A stretch of DNA of 64,000 nucleotides, taken from CAVSCD01 sp963726335. GTDB taxonomy: Bacteria > Acidobacteriota > Aminicenantia > Aminicenantales > UBA8522. The first letter of the stretch is position 1. Each line of letters begins with the position of its first letter. Below are positions 1 through 8,276 of this stretch, in pieces. Under the pieces are notes generated by a model. It made no database searches and was not told the DNA's origin. It worked only from the letters and a program-made list of their open reading frames with translations. Location of the stretch: the NCBI GenBank assembly GCA_963726335.1, contig CAVSCD010000011.1:682001-746000 (forward strand), given 5' to 3'. The translations under genes were made by a program, and so were the position numbers.

Positions 1-1266
1 GAAGATGAGCGGCTTGAGCGAACGGCCGATGAGCGGCCCGGGAAGCTCGGAGACGTCGAGTGCGTCGGCGCCCTCAAGGCTCGAAACGACGACCTCGGCC
101 GCGCCCTTGAGTTCAACTCCCAGGAAGCCTTTTTCCCGGATGGCGTCCACAACCGTGAAGCCCTCGTAGCCGGCGGCCTGGGCGCCGCCGGGGAGGATCT
201 TTTCGGCCGCGACCGTGACGGCGAAATTACCCTTTTTCGGAAAATCGAAGGGGACCTCGAGATACGTCTCTTCCTTACGGACCAGCTCGCGCCATTCGCC
301 GACCCCGGGGCCGCGGACATCGAGGATGTTATATCCCTCGGGGACACGCAGCACCAGCGCCGGGATCGTGTTCTGAAGGACCGTCAAGGCGATCTCGGCG
401 CTGATCCGGACGGCGTCCTCTTCGATCGAGATCAGGGTGAGCGTGTCCGCGTAGGTCTTGGCGGGCCCGGCCGGCGCTTCGGCGATCTTCTTCCGCCATT
501 TGAGGGAGACGGTTTCGGTCGGGGTCAGGACGGCGAAGATATGGGTCCCGCTGCCGCGTTCCGAGACCTCGAGCTGCTGGGCGCCCAAAACCTCGACCTC
601 GAGCCCGCGATGAGGAAGGTCGAACTCGAGGGTCGTGATCGGAGTCCTGGGTACGGGGAAGGAGACCCCCTGGACCTGATCGCCGGTCGCGCGCAGGGCG
701 AAATCCACGGCGATCCGGAGTTGTCCCGCCCTGGCCGTCGAGACCGTGTAGCGTCCGTCCTTGATTTCGATCAGCGCGGGCATGTCGTTCAGCCGGATAT
801 CGCGAACGGCGATCTGCCCGGGGAAGAGGGGGAGGCTGACGAATGCGCCGGGGGTGGCGGGGAAGACATCAGCGGAGATGTCGGCCAGCACGAGCACCGC
901 GCCGCCGGCGAGGCGGCCTCTGTACGCCGATCTCCTCAACAGCGACTCCGCCGGCCGCTGACTGCCGGTCGATGCCGGCGGCTTCATTTTGTCGAGCAGG
1001 TTGCGGAATTGGGCCCGAGTCAGGACGACTTTTTCGTCGCGGAGCTCGAAGGCCGGGACGATCTTCGTGTCCGTCTGGGCGATGATCTGCTGAAACTCGG
1101 CCCAGGAGAGGACGATCTCGTCCTTCCCCAAGTCGAGGAGCTTCTTGAATTCCTCCCATGAGACCTTGACGGCGCCTGTTTCCGCCGCCTCCTGGGCGGG
1201 CGCGGCGAAAGAGAAAGCGAAGACGAGAGCCAAAACCAAAGAGAGCTTTTTGAAGAGTGTCGGCAT
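1..1266 (-). CDS. Secreted protein of unknown function, C-terminus beyond window edge
   Basis: The minus strand is open without a stop from an ATG at 1266 to the window edge (422 codons), with a good Shine-Dalgarno (AAGGAGGATGAC) just upstream. The N-terminus is a clear signal peptide (MPTLFKKLSLVLALVFAFSF, then AAPAQ). After it come three copies of a short motif, VSWEEFKKLLDL, IVLSWAEFQQII and VVLTRAQFRNLL (about residues 36-85), then a long beta-rich part. No catalytic motif was recognised. It is probably a periplasmic or outer-surface protein. It is divergently transcribed from the Fpg/Nei-like gene. Function unknown; that it is a real gene is well supported by the signal peptide, ribosome site and long open frame. 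Confidence 0.75.
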   Translation of the reverse strand, partial: MPTLFKKLSLVLALVFAFSFAAPAQEAAETGAVKVSWEEFKKLLDLGKDEIVLSWAEFQQIIAQTDTKIVPAFELRDEKVVLTRAQFRNLLDKMKPPASTGSQRPAESLLRRSAYRGRLAGGAVLVLADISADVFPATPGAFVSLPLFPGQIAVRDIRLNDMPALIEIKDGRYTVSTARAGQLRIAVDFALRATGDQVQGVSFPVPRTPITTLEFDLPHRGLEVEVLGAQQLEVSERGSGTHIFAVLTPTETVSLKWRKKIAEAPAGPAKTYADTLTLISIEEDAVRISAEIALTVLQNTIPALVLRVPEGYNILDVRGPGVGEWRELVRKEETYLEVPFDFPKKGNFAVTVAAEKILPGGAQAAGYEGFTVVDAIREKGFLGVELKGAAEVVVSSLEGADALDVSELPGPLIGRSLKPLIF

Positions 1267-1462
1267 GTCATCCTCCTTATTCGGCTTACACATCAGGGAT
1301 ACAGCAAGCTTCGGAAGGATGTGTCACCGGGGAGTAAAACGATTGTCAAAGAAGTGTCAAAACCGCCGGCGACGAAGGGGAACGCTTTGACACGCCCTTT
1401 TTTTCTTTGTAAGCTCAAATCATCCCATAAACGCCGCGAAAATTCGAACACGAGGTGTTGCC
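1267..1462. promoter_or_regulatory. Divergent intergenic region with candidate promoter
   Basis: For the plus-strand gene a TTGACA at 1387-1392 is followed after 17 bases by TAAGCT. TGTCAAA occurs twice at 1344-1364 in direct orientation, and TTTGACAC at 1386-1393 is its inverse. The Shine-Dalgarno for the gene at 1463 is GAGGTG. The -10 box is weak, so this is a tentative promoter. Confidence 0.3.
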
Positions 1463-2290
1463 ATGATCGAATTGCCGGAAGCTCTCAACATCGCCGGTCA
1501 GCTCAACAAGGCCATATCCGGCAAGCGGATCGCCGCGGTGACGGCGGCGCACACCCCTCACAAGCTGGCTTGGTACTATGGAGATAAAGCGAAGTACGCC
1601 GGGCTGCTTGTCGGCCGAACCGTCGGTCGCGCCTCGGCGCATGGCGGCCTGGTGGAGATCAAGGCCGGAGACGCCAATATCCTGCTTGGGGAAGGGGCCA
1701 TGATCCGGTTCCACCCTCCGGGCGGACCGCGTCCGGCGAAGCACCAGCTCGTGATCGAATTCGAGGACGACTCGGCCATCAGCGCCGCCGTTCAAATGTA
1801 TGGAGGAATGGGGGCGTTCCTCGAGGGCAAGCTGGATAATCCTTATTATAGGGTGGCCAAAGAAAAGCCTTCCCCCTTCTCCCCGGCTTTTGACCGAGAT
1901 TATTTCGACCGCATCATTTCCGTACCGGAGGTTCAGAAGCTCAGCCTGAAGGCTCTGTTGGCGACCGAGCAGAGGATCCCCGGGCTCGGCAACGGCGTCC
2001 TTCAGGATATTCTGTTCAACGCCGGAATGCACCCGAAAAAAAAGGCCGGCACGCTCTCCGCTAAAGACCGAAAAGTCCTGTTTAAAGCCGTAACAAATAC
2101 GCTGTCCGCGATGGCGGCCACGGGAGGCCGGGACACTGAATCGGATCTTTTCGGGCTGCCCGGGGGCTACAAGACCGCGCTCAGCAAGAACACGGTGAAC
2201 ACGCCCTGCCGGGTTTGCGGTACCGTGATTAAGAAAGAAGCTTATATGGGCGGCAGTATTTATTATTGCGGAAAATGCCAGAGGTCATGA
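1463..2290 (+). CDS. Fpg/Nei-family DNA glycosylase-like protein lacking the catalytic N-terminal proline
   Basis: A 275-residue protein with the Fpg/Nei layout: N-terminal beta-sandwich, H2TH region (IPGLGNGVLQDILF, about residues 176-190), and a C-terminal zinc finger with Cys249, Cys252, Cys269 and Cys272 (CRVCG...YYCGKCQ). Family members normally start MPELPE, where Pro2 becomes the catalytic N-terminal amine. Here the start is MIELPEALNIAGQLN, so the proline is isoleucine while Glu3 is kept. The zinc-finger arginine that inserts into DNA (usually GRST) is also replaced (GGSI). A MIELPEA-type subfamily is, from memory, known in other bacteria and usually annotated as endonuclease VIII. 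The fold is confident. Whether it cuts base lesions is doubtful; it may bind damage without excising it. Confidence 0.85.
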   Translation: MIELPEALNIAGQLNKAISGKRIAAVTAAHTPHKLAWYYGDKAKYAGLLVGRTVGRASAHGGLVEIKAGDANILLGEGAMIRFHPPGGPRPAKHQLVIEFEDDSAISAAVQMYGGMGAFLEGKLDNPYYRVAKEKPSPFSPAFDRDYFDRIISVPEVQKLSLKALLATEQRIPGLGNGVLQDILFNAGMHPKKKAGTLSAKDRKVLFKAVTNTLSAMAATGGRDTESDLFGLPGGYKTALSKNTVNTPCRVCGTVIKKEAYMGGSIYYCGKCQRS

Positions 2291-2409
2291 GAATGCTCCT
2301 CGGCGCCTTCACCTCGATATGGGTGGGAAACTGGGGCGTCTTTTGGGTAGGGGCCGCGTTTCCTGACCGATTCAATAAATAAGACTTACGCCGCGGGGGA
2401 ACAATCGCT

Positions 2410-2847
2410 TCATCGACCCTGCAGATCATGCCGGCCCGTCTCTCCTGATGAGCAGGTCCGATCAGTCGGCGCGGAAAGCGGGACGGTGGAGGATGTCTTG
2501 ATCATGATCAAATGAAGAGTCACTCCCGCCATGATCAGGAACAAGATCGCTCGACCCCACAAGGAGGAGACGGCGAATAACATGGTGGCCCCGATCGTAA
2601 GCCACAAGGTTAGGATCGTCAGGATCTTCAGCAGGAGCGGCAGTCCGCGGCCTTCCCGGTAATTTCCGATGTATTTTCCGAACCAACGGTTGTTCAGCAG
2701 CCAATGATAGAGCCGGCTCGAGCTTCGCGCATAACAGGCCGCGGCCAGAAGAAGGAAGGGAGTGGTGGGGAGGATGGGCAGGAATATGCCGACAACACCC
2801 AAAATGACAAACAGCGTCCCGCCGGCGACGAGGACGCATCTGGTCAA
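2410..2847 (-). CDS. DUF454 (YbaN-like) inner-membrane protein
   Basis: A 145-residue protein with the DUF454 pattern: an N-terminal hydrophobic segment (VAGGTLFVILGVVGIFLPIL), the PTTPFLLLAAACYARSS signature (residues ~27-45), an amphipathic WLLNNRWFGKYIGNYREGRG stretch, then two more membrane segments. The start is TTG at 2847; an in-frame stop lies about 30 codons upstream and no better ATG exists in this frame. The ribosome site is weak, so the start is uncertain. The last ~30 residues are polar and not part of the domain. The family has no firmly assigned biochemical role. It is adjacent to uvrA on the same strand, but nothing suggests a functional link. Confidence 0.8.
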   Translation of the reverse strand: MTRCVLVAGGTLFVILGVVGIFLPILPTTPFLLLAAACYARSSSRLYHWLLNNRWFGKYIGNYREGRGLPLLLKILTILTLWLTIGATMLFAVSSLWGRAILFLIMAGVTLHLIMIKTSSTVPLSAPTDRTCSSGETGRHDLQGR

Positions 2848-2983
2848 AGGAGCGGTAACTTTTCTTTTCGGCTGCGCCGGTGGAATAATCGTCCAAGCTC
2901 CGATCTGGCCTCATCTGTTCACGAGAAATCATTAAAGATCAATTCCAGTCAAAATTGCCCCGTGACACGGCCGTGATATGAGT

Positions 2984-5701
2984 TCAGGGGCGTGCCTTGA
3001 GATACGGCTTAAGATAGCGGCCCGTGATCGAGTCCTTGGCGGCGGCCACGGCTTCCGGCGTCCCGGCGGCCACCACCCGGCCGCCGGCGGCTCCGCCTTC
3101 CGGGCCGAGGTCGATCACGTGGTCGGCGCACTTGATGACGTCCAGGTTGTGCTCGATGACCACCACGCTGTGGCCCTCCTCGACCAGCCTCTGGAAACAG
3201 CGCAGCAGGACCGAGACGTCGTCGAGATGGAGGCCGATCGTCGGCTCGTCGAAAAGGTAGAGGATCCGCTTCTCCCGCTCGTGGACGAGGTGGTAGGCGA
3301 GCTTGATGCGCTGGAGCTCGCCCCCGCTCAGGGTCGTCGTCGGCTGGCCGAGCCTGAGGTATCCCAAACCGACGTCCTGGAGCGGCGCGAGCTTCTTCAG
3401 GATGTCGGGCCGGTCGGCGAAAAAGGCCATGGCCTCGGTGACGCTCAAGCCTAAGACTTCGTCGACATTCTTTTCCTTGTACTTGACCTCGAGGATGTCG
3501 CTCCGGAAGCGCTTGCCGCCGCACTCGTCGCAAGTCAGGACGACGTCGGACAGGAACTGCATCTCGACGATCGTCTGGCCCGCGCCTTTGCAGGCTTCGC
3601 ATCGGCCGCCCGGGGTATTGAAGGAAAAGAAGCCCGGCTTGAACCCCAGAGCCTTGGCCTCGCGCGTCTTGCTGAAAAGGTCGCGGATGCCGTCCATGGC
3701 CTTGGTGTAGGTCGCGGGAATGGACCGGGGCGACGTGCTGAGCGGCGACTGATCGACCATGATCAGCCTGTCGATGAGCTCCCGGCCGCGGATCTCCTTG
3801 AACCCGTTGCCGGTCCGGCCGTCCCAGCCGAGGTAGAGGACGTCGTGAAGGAGCGTGCTCTTGCCCGATCCCGAGACGCCGGTGATGCAGGTCAGGGTGC
3901 GGAGCGGGATCTTGACGTCGATGTCCTTGAGGTTGTGCTTCGAGGCGCCCCGGACCTCGACATAGCCCGCCCCCTTTCGCCGGCGCGCGGGCGCCGCGAT
4001 CTCCTTTTCGCCCCGCAGGTACTTCGCGGTCAGCGAGTCCGGCTGGCGGAGGAACTCGTCCATCGGGCCGGCGAACAGCACCCGGCCGCCGGCCTCGCCG
4101 GCACCCGGGCCGAGGTCGACAATGTACTCGCCGGCGCGGATGATCTCCGGGTCATGCTCGACGACGAGCACCGTGTTGCCGAGCTCCTTCAGGGACTTCA
4201 GGATCTCGACGAGGCGGTGGTTGTCGCGGGCGTGAAGGCCGACCGACGGCTCGTCGAGCACGAACATCGTCCCCACGAGCGAGGCGCTGAGCGCGGCGGC
4301 CAGGTTGATCCGCTGGGCCTCGCCGCCGCTCAGGGTGAAGGTCATCCGGTCGAGCGTGATGTAGTCGAGCCCCACCTCGAGCAGGAACCGCAGCCGGCCC
4401 TGGATCTCGGCGACGAGCTTCTCGGCAACCTGCCGCTCGAACGGCTGGAGCTCGAGGTCGCGGAAAAACGCCGACGCCTCGCCGACCGTCAGCCCGGTGA
4501 CGTCGCCGATCGACCGGCCCTGGATCTTGACGCTCAAGGCGTTCGGGTTCAGGCGCGCCCCGCCGCAGGCCGGGCAGGAGACATACTTCCGGTATCGGCT
4601 CAGGAAGACCCGGATCTGGATCTTGTATTTCTTGGTCTGGAGCCAATCGAAAAAGCCCGCGGTGCCCTCGTACTTCCCGCCGCCCTCCCGGACGAAGCGC
4701 TGTTGCTCGGCGGTCAGCCGCTCGTAGGGCACGTTCGTCGGGACGCCGTGGCGCGGCGCCTCCTTCAGGAGCTCCCGCCGCCACCAGCGCGCGACCCGCC
4801 GGGTCCAGGGCTCGACCGCGCCCTCCTCCAGGCTGAGGCTCTTGTCCGGGACGATCTTGTCGTCGTCAAGGACGGCCAGGTCGCCGAACCCGTGGCAGTC
4901 GGGGCAGGCGCCTTGCGGGCTGTTGAAGGAGAACATATTGGGGAAGGGCTCTTCGTACTGGGTGTTGTCGTGCTTGCACTCGAGCATCTCCGAGAACGGG
5001 AATTCACGGCCGTCGGCGGCGCGGACCTTGACCCGGCCGCCCCCCTTCTTGAACCCCATCTCCAGGGAATCGACGAGCCGCTCCCTGTCCGACGGGTCGA
5101 GCCGGAGCTCGTCAACGAAAACCTCGACTTGGCCCTTCTTGGGGAGGCGGGCCGTTTCCAGCTCGACCACCCGGCCGTCCTGGATGATCCGGAAGAAGCC
5201 TTCCTTGCGCAGGACGGCGGTCCCTTTTTCGAGCGGCCAGGAGAACGTGATCCGGACGGACGGGCGGTCCGGGAGGCCGAACAACGTTTCGACGATGGCG
5301 TCGATCGTGTCCCGGCGGACGGGCCGGCCGCACTTCAAACAATGGACGATCCCGATCCGGGCGAACAGGACGCGCAGGAAATCGTGGATCTCGGTGACGG
5401 TGGCCACGGTCGAGCGCGGGTTCTTGGTGGCGGCCTTCTGCTGGATGGCGATGGCCGGGGTGATGCCCTCGATCAGATCGGCGTCCGGCTTGTCCATCCG
5501 CTCCAGGAACTGGCGGGCGTAGGCCGAAAGCGACTCGATGTACCGGCGCTGGCCCTCCGCGTAGAGGGTGTCGAAAGCGAGCGACGACTTGCCCGAGCCG
5601 CTCAGGCCGGTCACGATGACCAGGCGGTAGAGCGGGATGTCCAGGTCGATATTCTTCAGGTTATGGACCCGGACGCCCCGGAGCTTGATTATTTCGTCCA
5701 T
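2984..5701 (-). CDS. uvrA: UvrA excinuclease ABC subunit A
   Basis: UvrA is the damage-sensing ATPase of nucleotide excision repair and works with UvrB and UvrC (neither is in this window). The protein has two ABC ATPase halves. Walker A motifs are GLSGSGKSS (residues 32-40) and GVSGSGKST in the second half; signature motifs are LSGGEAQRINLA and LSGGELQRIKLA, with DEPSVGLH and DEPTIGLH Walker B regions. Zinc modules CPAC and CEAC...CDEC are present, as is the UvrB-binding region after CLKCGRPV. At about 905 residues it is slightly shorter than usual. The pre-zinc segment reads VDQSPLSTSPRSIPATYTKAMD rather than the usual [22 protein letters not shown], so it may be a divergent paralogue. The ATG at 5701 is chosen because MDEIIKLRGVRVHNLKNI aligns with known UvrA starts; a GTG seven codons upstream is possible. 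Confidence 0.93.
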   Translation of the reverse strand: MDEIIKLRGVRVHNLKNIDLDIPLYRLVIVTGLSGSGKSSLAFDTLYAEGQRRYIESLSAYARQFLERMDKPDADLIEGITPAIAIQQKAATKNPRSTVATVTEIHDFLRVLFARIGIVHCLKCGRPVRRDTIDAIVETLFGLPDRPSVRITFSWPLEKGTAVLRKEGFFRIIQDGRVVELETARLPKKGQVEVFVDELRLDPSDRERLVDSLEMGFKKGGGRVKVRAADGREFPFSEMLECKHDNTQYEEPFPNMFSFNSPQGACPDCHGFGDLAVLDDDKIVPDKSLSLEEGAVEPWTRRVARWWRRELLKEAPRHGVPTNVPYERLTAEQQRFVREGGGKYEGTAGFFDWLQTKKYKIQIRVFLSRYRKYVSCPACGGARLNPNALSVKIQGRSIGDVTGLTVGEASAFFRDLELQPFERQVAEKLVAEIQGRLRFLLEVGLDYITLDRMTFTLSGGEAQRINLAAALSASLVGTMFVLDEPSVGLHARDNHRLVEILKSLKELGNTVLVVEHDPEIIRAGEYIVDLGPGAGEAGGRVLFAGPMDEFLRQPDSLTAKYLRGEKEIAAPARRRKGAGYVEVRGASKHNLKDIDVKIPLRTLTCITGVSGSGKSTLLHDVLYLGWDGRTGNGFKEIRGRELIDRLIMVDQSPLSTSPRSIPATYTKAMDGIRDLFSKTREAKALGFKPGFFSFNTPGGRCEACKGAGQTIVEMQFLSDVVLTCDECGGKRFRSDILEVKYKEKNVDEVLGLSVTEAMAFFADRPDILKKLAPLQDVGLGYLRLGQPTTTLSGGELQRIKLAYHLVHEREKRILYLFDEPTIGLHLDDVSVLLRCFQRLVEEGHSVVVIEHNLDVIKCADHVIDLGPEGGAAGGRVVAAGTPEAVAAAKDSITGRYLKPYLKARP

Positions 5702-5742
5702 ATCAGCTTGCCATTGGAACACCCATTATACATGTTTACCAC

Positions 5743-5985
5743 CGGGGTTCGGGAATCTCGTCGCTCCGCTCAGGTTCTTGACGCCGTTTCCGGAGCGCTC
5801 TTCTCGGCGCTGCGGAACAGCGCGCGATGTTAGGTCAGTCCACCCTTGCCTGTGCTCAAAATCCGACATCTCCGCACGCCCCTCCACTGCTCAAACAGTC
5901 CTCGCGGCCCGAAGCCAGGCTTCCCTCGAAAAGCGCCCCGGAAAGGCTGAACCTTCGGACGTCGCTTCTCAATTCCCGAACCTCG
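5743..5985. repeat. Dispersed intergenic palindromic element, copy A
   Basis: This ~240-bp intergenic stretch between uvrA and mntP is bounded by inverted copies of GGTTCGGGAAT (5746-5756 and 5972-5982). Its interior resembles the element at 22811-23067 in the same orientation, for example CTGCTCAAACAGTCCTCGC here against TTGCTCGAACAGTCCTCGC there, and GCGGAAC followed by a GCGCGC-type block. No coding frame is convincing. It looks like a MITE-like or structured RNA repeat; which of these cannot be decided from sequence. Confidence 0.6.
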
Positions 5986-6073
5986 ATGTTCGGGTTCAAT
6001 CCTTAGCCTGCGCCGTTGAGGACATTCTGCGTTTGGATTAGAATAGCCGCTTCGACCGTCCAGACACAGTATC

Positions 6074-6643
6074 ATGAGTTTCCTCTACATTATCGGGATC
6101 GCCGTCGCCCTGGCCATGGACGCGCTGGCCGTGTCCATCGCGGTCGGTGTGGCCCATCACCCGGTGACCGGGCGCCAAACTCTCCGGCTGGCCTCGACCT
6201 TCGGCCTGTTCCAGTTCGTCATGTGCACCGCGGGTTGGGCGGCGGGGGAGACCGTCGTCAAGCACATCGGCCGGTACGATCACTGGGTCGCGTTCATCCT
6301 CCTCCTGATCGTGGGGGGCCGGATGATCCATGAGGCTTTCGAGCATGATGAGGGCGAGGAAAAGAAACGGCGCGACCCGACCGCCCTCGGTCCGCTGCTC
6401 GTCCTGGGCGTCGCGACCAGCCTGGACTCGCTGGCCGTGGGGTTGAGCCTGGCGGCGCTCCGCACGTCCATCCTCTATCCGGCCGCCGTCATCGGTGTCG
6501 TAGCCTTCGTCATGACCGTGGCCGGCATGAAGCTCGGGCCGGCCCTGGGGAAGGTCTTCGGGCGGCGGGCCGAGCTGTTCGGCGGCCTGGTGCTGATCGC
6601 GATCGGCATCAAGATCCTGGTCGACCACCTGGGGGGCGGCTAA
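6074..6643 (+). CDS. mntP: MntP-family manganese efflux pump
   Basis: A 189-residue membrane protein matching MntP (formerly DUF204/YebN), which exports Mn2+ across the inner membrane. It has six hydrophobic segments in two repeated halves. Each half carries the family's metal-site motif: AMDALAVSIAVG (residues ~14-25) and TSLDSLAVGLSLA (~115-127). The central hydrophilic loop (EAFEHDEGEEKKRRDPT) fits the family. Length matches typical MntP. I looked for a yybP-ykoY manganese riboswitch upstream and did not recognise one. The upstream space is filled by a palindromic repeat, so promoter control is unclear. Confidence 0.93.
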   Translation: MSFLYIIGIAVALAMDALAVSIAVGVAHHPVTGRQTLRLASTFGLFQFVMCTAGWAAGETVVKHIGRYDHWVAFILLLIVGGRMIHEAFEHDEGEEKKRRDPTALGPLLVLGVATSLDSLAVGLSLAALRTSILYPAAVIGVVAFVMTVAGMKLGPALGKVFGRRAELFGGLVLIAIGIKILVDHLGGG

Positions 6644-6894
6644 GGCGGGGGCCGGGAGTGTTGCCGGGCGTCGCCCTGAATCGCGATGAGAGTTGACAAA
6701 GCCCGACCGCATGAGTAATTCTATGCGCGGTGAGCTGTCAGGCTTCAAGATTAAGAATCGGTCCCAGGTCCTCGTTCCGAGGCGTCAAATCCTGCCCTAA
6801 AGGCAACATGCGGTTTCCGCAGCGCCCTGACCTGAATAAGCTGACAGCTCGCCGTAATTATTTAAGTCTTTAGGATATGCGAAGAGGAGGCATG
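6644..6894 (+). promoter_or_regulatory. Leader region with promoter and inverted repeat upstream of oxidoreductase
   Basis: A TTGACA at about 6693 is followed after 17 bases by TAATTC. Two inverted segments, GGTGAGCTGTCAG (from 6731) and CTGACAGCTCGCC (6841-6853), enclose about 100 bases of probable untranslated leader. Such an arrangement could be an operator pair or a structured leader RNA. No known riboswitch was recognised. Confidence 0.3.
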
Positions 6895-8259
6895 ATGAGA
6901 GACCCGAAATCCATAACCCGGCGTGAATTCATGGAGCATTCAGCCCTGGCCGCGGCCGGGCTGATGATTGTCCCCCGGCACGTGCTCGGCCGGGGCTACC
7001 AGGCGCCCAGCGACACGGTTAACATCGGCTGCGTCGGCGCCTGGGGCCGCGGCGCGGGCGACATCCAGGGCGTCAGCACCGAGAATATCGTCGCCCTTTG
7101 CGACGTCGACGACGAAATGATGGCCAAGCTGCTGAAGAACCCGGAGAACCCCCCCGAGCGGCAGGCCAAGTACGACAAAGCCCGCAAGTACCGCGATTTC
7201 CGCGAGATGCTGGACAAAGAGAAGGACTTGGACGCGATCACCGTGGCCACGCCCGACCACACCCACGCCGTCATCGCCATGGCGGCGATGAAGCGCGGCA
7301 AGCACGTCTATTGCGAGAAGCCGCTGACCCATACGGTCCAGGAAGCCCGGCTGATGGCCGAGACCGCGAAGAAGATGAACGTCGTGACCCAGATGGGCAA
7401 CCAGGGCCACTCCAAGGAAGGCGCCCGGCTGCTCAACGAGTGGATCTGGGACGGCGCCATCGGCCCCGTGACCGAGGTCCATGTCTGGACGAACCGGCCG
7501 ATCTGGCCGCAGGGCATCGAGGCCCCGGCCGAGAGGCCGTCCTGTCCGTCCTCCCTCGACTGGGACGTCTGGCTCGGGCCGTCCGCCTGGCGGGCCTATC
7601 ATCCGGCCTATCTTCCGTTCGCCTGGCGGGGCTGGTGGGATTTCGGGACGGGGGCCGTGGGCGACATGGGCGCCCATCTCATCGACCAGCCGTTTTGGGC
7701 TCTGAACCTGGGCGCGCCCAAGACCGTCCAGGCCAGCTCAACGCCGTTCAACAAGGACAGCTACCCGCTGGCCGAGATCATCACCTACGACTTCGGCGCC
7801 CGGGGCGAGATGCCTCCGTGCCGGCTCATCTGGTATGACGGCGGCCTGGCCCCGGCCCGGCCGATGGGCCTCGACAGCGGGCGGATGATGGGTGACGACG
7901 GCGGCGGCTGCCTGTTCATCGGTTCGAAGGGGAGCCTCCTCTGCGGCACTTACGGCGAGAATCCGCGCCTCCTCCCGGAGAAGATGATGCAAGACTATAA
8001 GCGGCCGGAAAAGACCATCCCGCGGTCGCCCGGCATTCACGAGGAATGGATCGCCGCCATCAAGGCCGGTAAAAAATCCACGACCGACTTCTCCTATTCG
8101 GGCCCGTTGACCGAGATGATGCTCCTGGGGAACATCGCCATCAGGGCGCAGGAGCAAAAGATCGTCCTCGAGTGGGACCCGGTCAAGATGCAGTTCCCGA
8201 ACTATCCCGACGCCAACCAGTACCTGCACTTCGAGTACCGCAAGGGCTGGTCGCTGTAG
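6895..8259 (+). CDS. Tat-exported Gfo/Idh/MocA family oxidoreductase
   Basis: An NAD(P)-dependent sugar oxidoreductase family member. The N-terminus is a twin-arginine signal (TRREFMEHSALAAAGLMIVP), so it is probably exported folded with its cofactor. The Rossmann domain begins VNIGCVGAWGRGAGDIQG, where the glycine motif is atypical, and the catalytic EKP motif is present in VYCEKPLTHT. The C-terminal alpha/beta domain includes GDMGAHLIDQPFWAL, the usual GxHxxD-type substrate loop. Three in-frame ATGs lie at 6877, 6892 and 6895. The Shine-Dalgarno GAGGAGG (6884-6890) best serves 6895. The DUF1080 gene follows after 17 bases, so they are probably cotranscribed and act on the same periplasmic sugar. 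Confidence 0.9.
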   Translation: MRDPKSITRREFMEHSALAAAGLMIVPRHVLGRGYQAPSDTVNIGCVGAWGRGAGDIQGVSTENIVALCDVDDEMMAKLLKNPENPPERQAKYDKARKYRDFREMLDKEKDLDAITVATPDHTHAVIAMAAMKRGKHVYCEKPLTHTVQEARLMAETAKKMNVVTQMGNQGHSKEGARLLNEWIWDGAIGPVTEVHVWTNRPIWPQGIEAPAERPSCPSSLDWDVWLGPSAWRAYHPAYLPFAWRGWWDFGTGAVGDMGAHLIDQPFWALNLGAPKTVQASSTPFNKDSYPLAEIITYDFGARGEMPPCRLIWYDGGLAPARPMGLDSGRMMGDDGGGCLFIGSKGSLLCGTYGENPRLLPEKMMQDYKRPEKTIPRSPGIHEEWIAAIKAGKKSTTDFSYSGPLTEMMLLGNIAIRAQEQKIVLEWDPVKMQFPNYPDANQYLHFEYRKGWSL

Positions 8260-8276
8260 CGCAGCGGGAGGGGACC

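Noticed and set aside
2462..2932. 156-codon minus-strand frame overlapping the DUF454 gene, starting with an ATG
   Set aside because: Its product is arginine/histidine/proline-rich shadow sequence. The DUF454 frame has the recognisable membrane signature.
3845..5833. 662-codon open frame antisense to uvrA, and similar long antisense frames elsewhere (for example 13693-15435 and 18018-19451)
   Set aside because: GC-rich codon bias opens the opposite strand of real genes. The products are compositionally odd, lack motifs and have no ribosome sites; the opposite genes are clearly recognised.
5981..6004. tRNA-like TTCGGGTTCAATCC
   Set aside because: It resembles a T-arm, but no acceptor stem, anticodon arm or D-arm can be placed around it.
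5950..6073. Manganese (yybP-ykoY) riboswitch upstream of mntP
   Set aside because: No recognisable yybP-ykoY core was found; the region is the end of a palindromic repeat.
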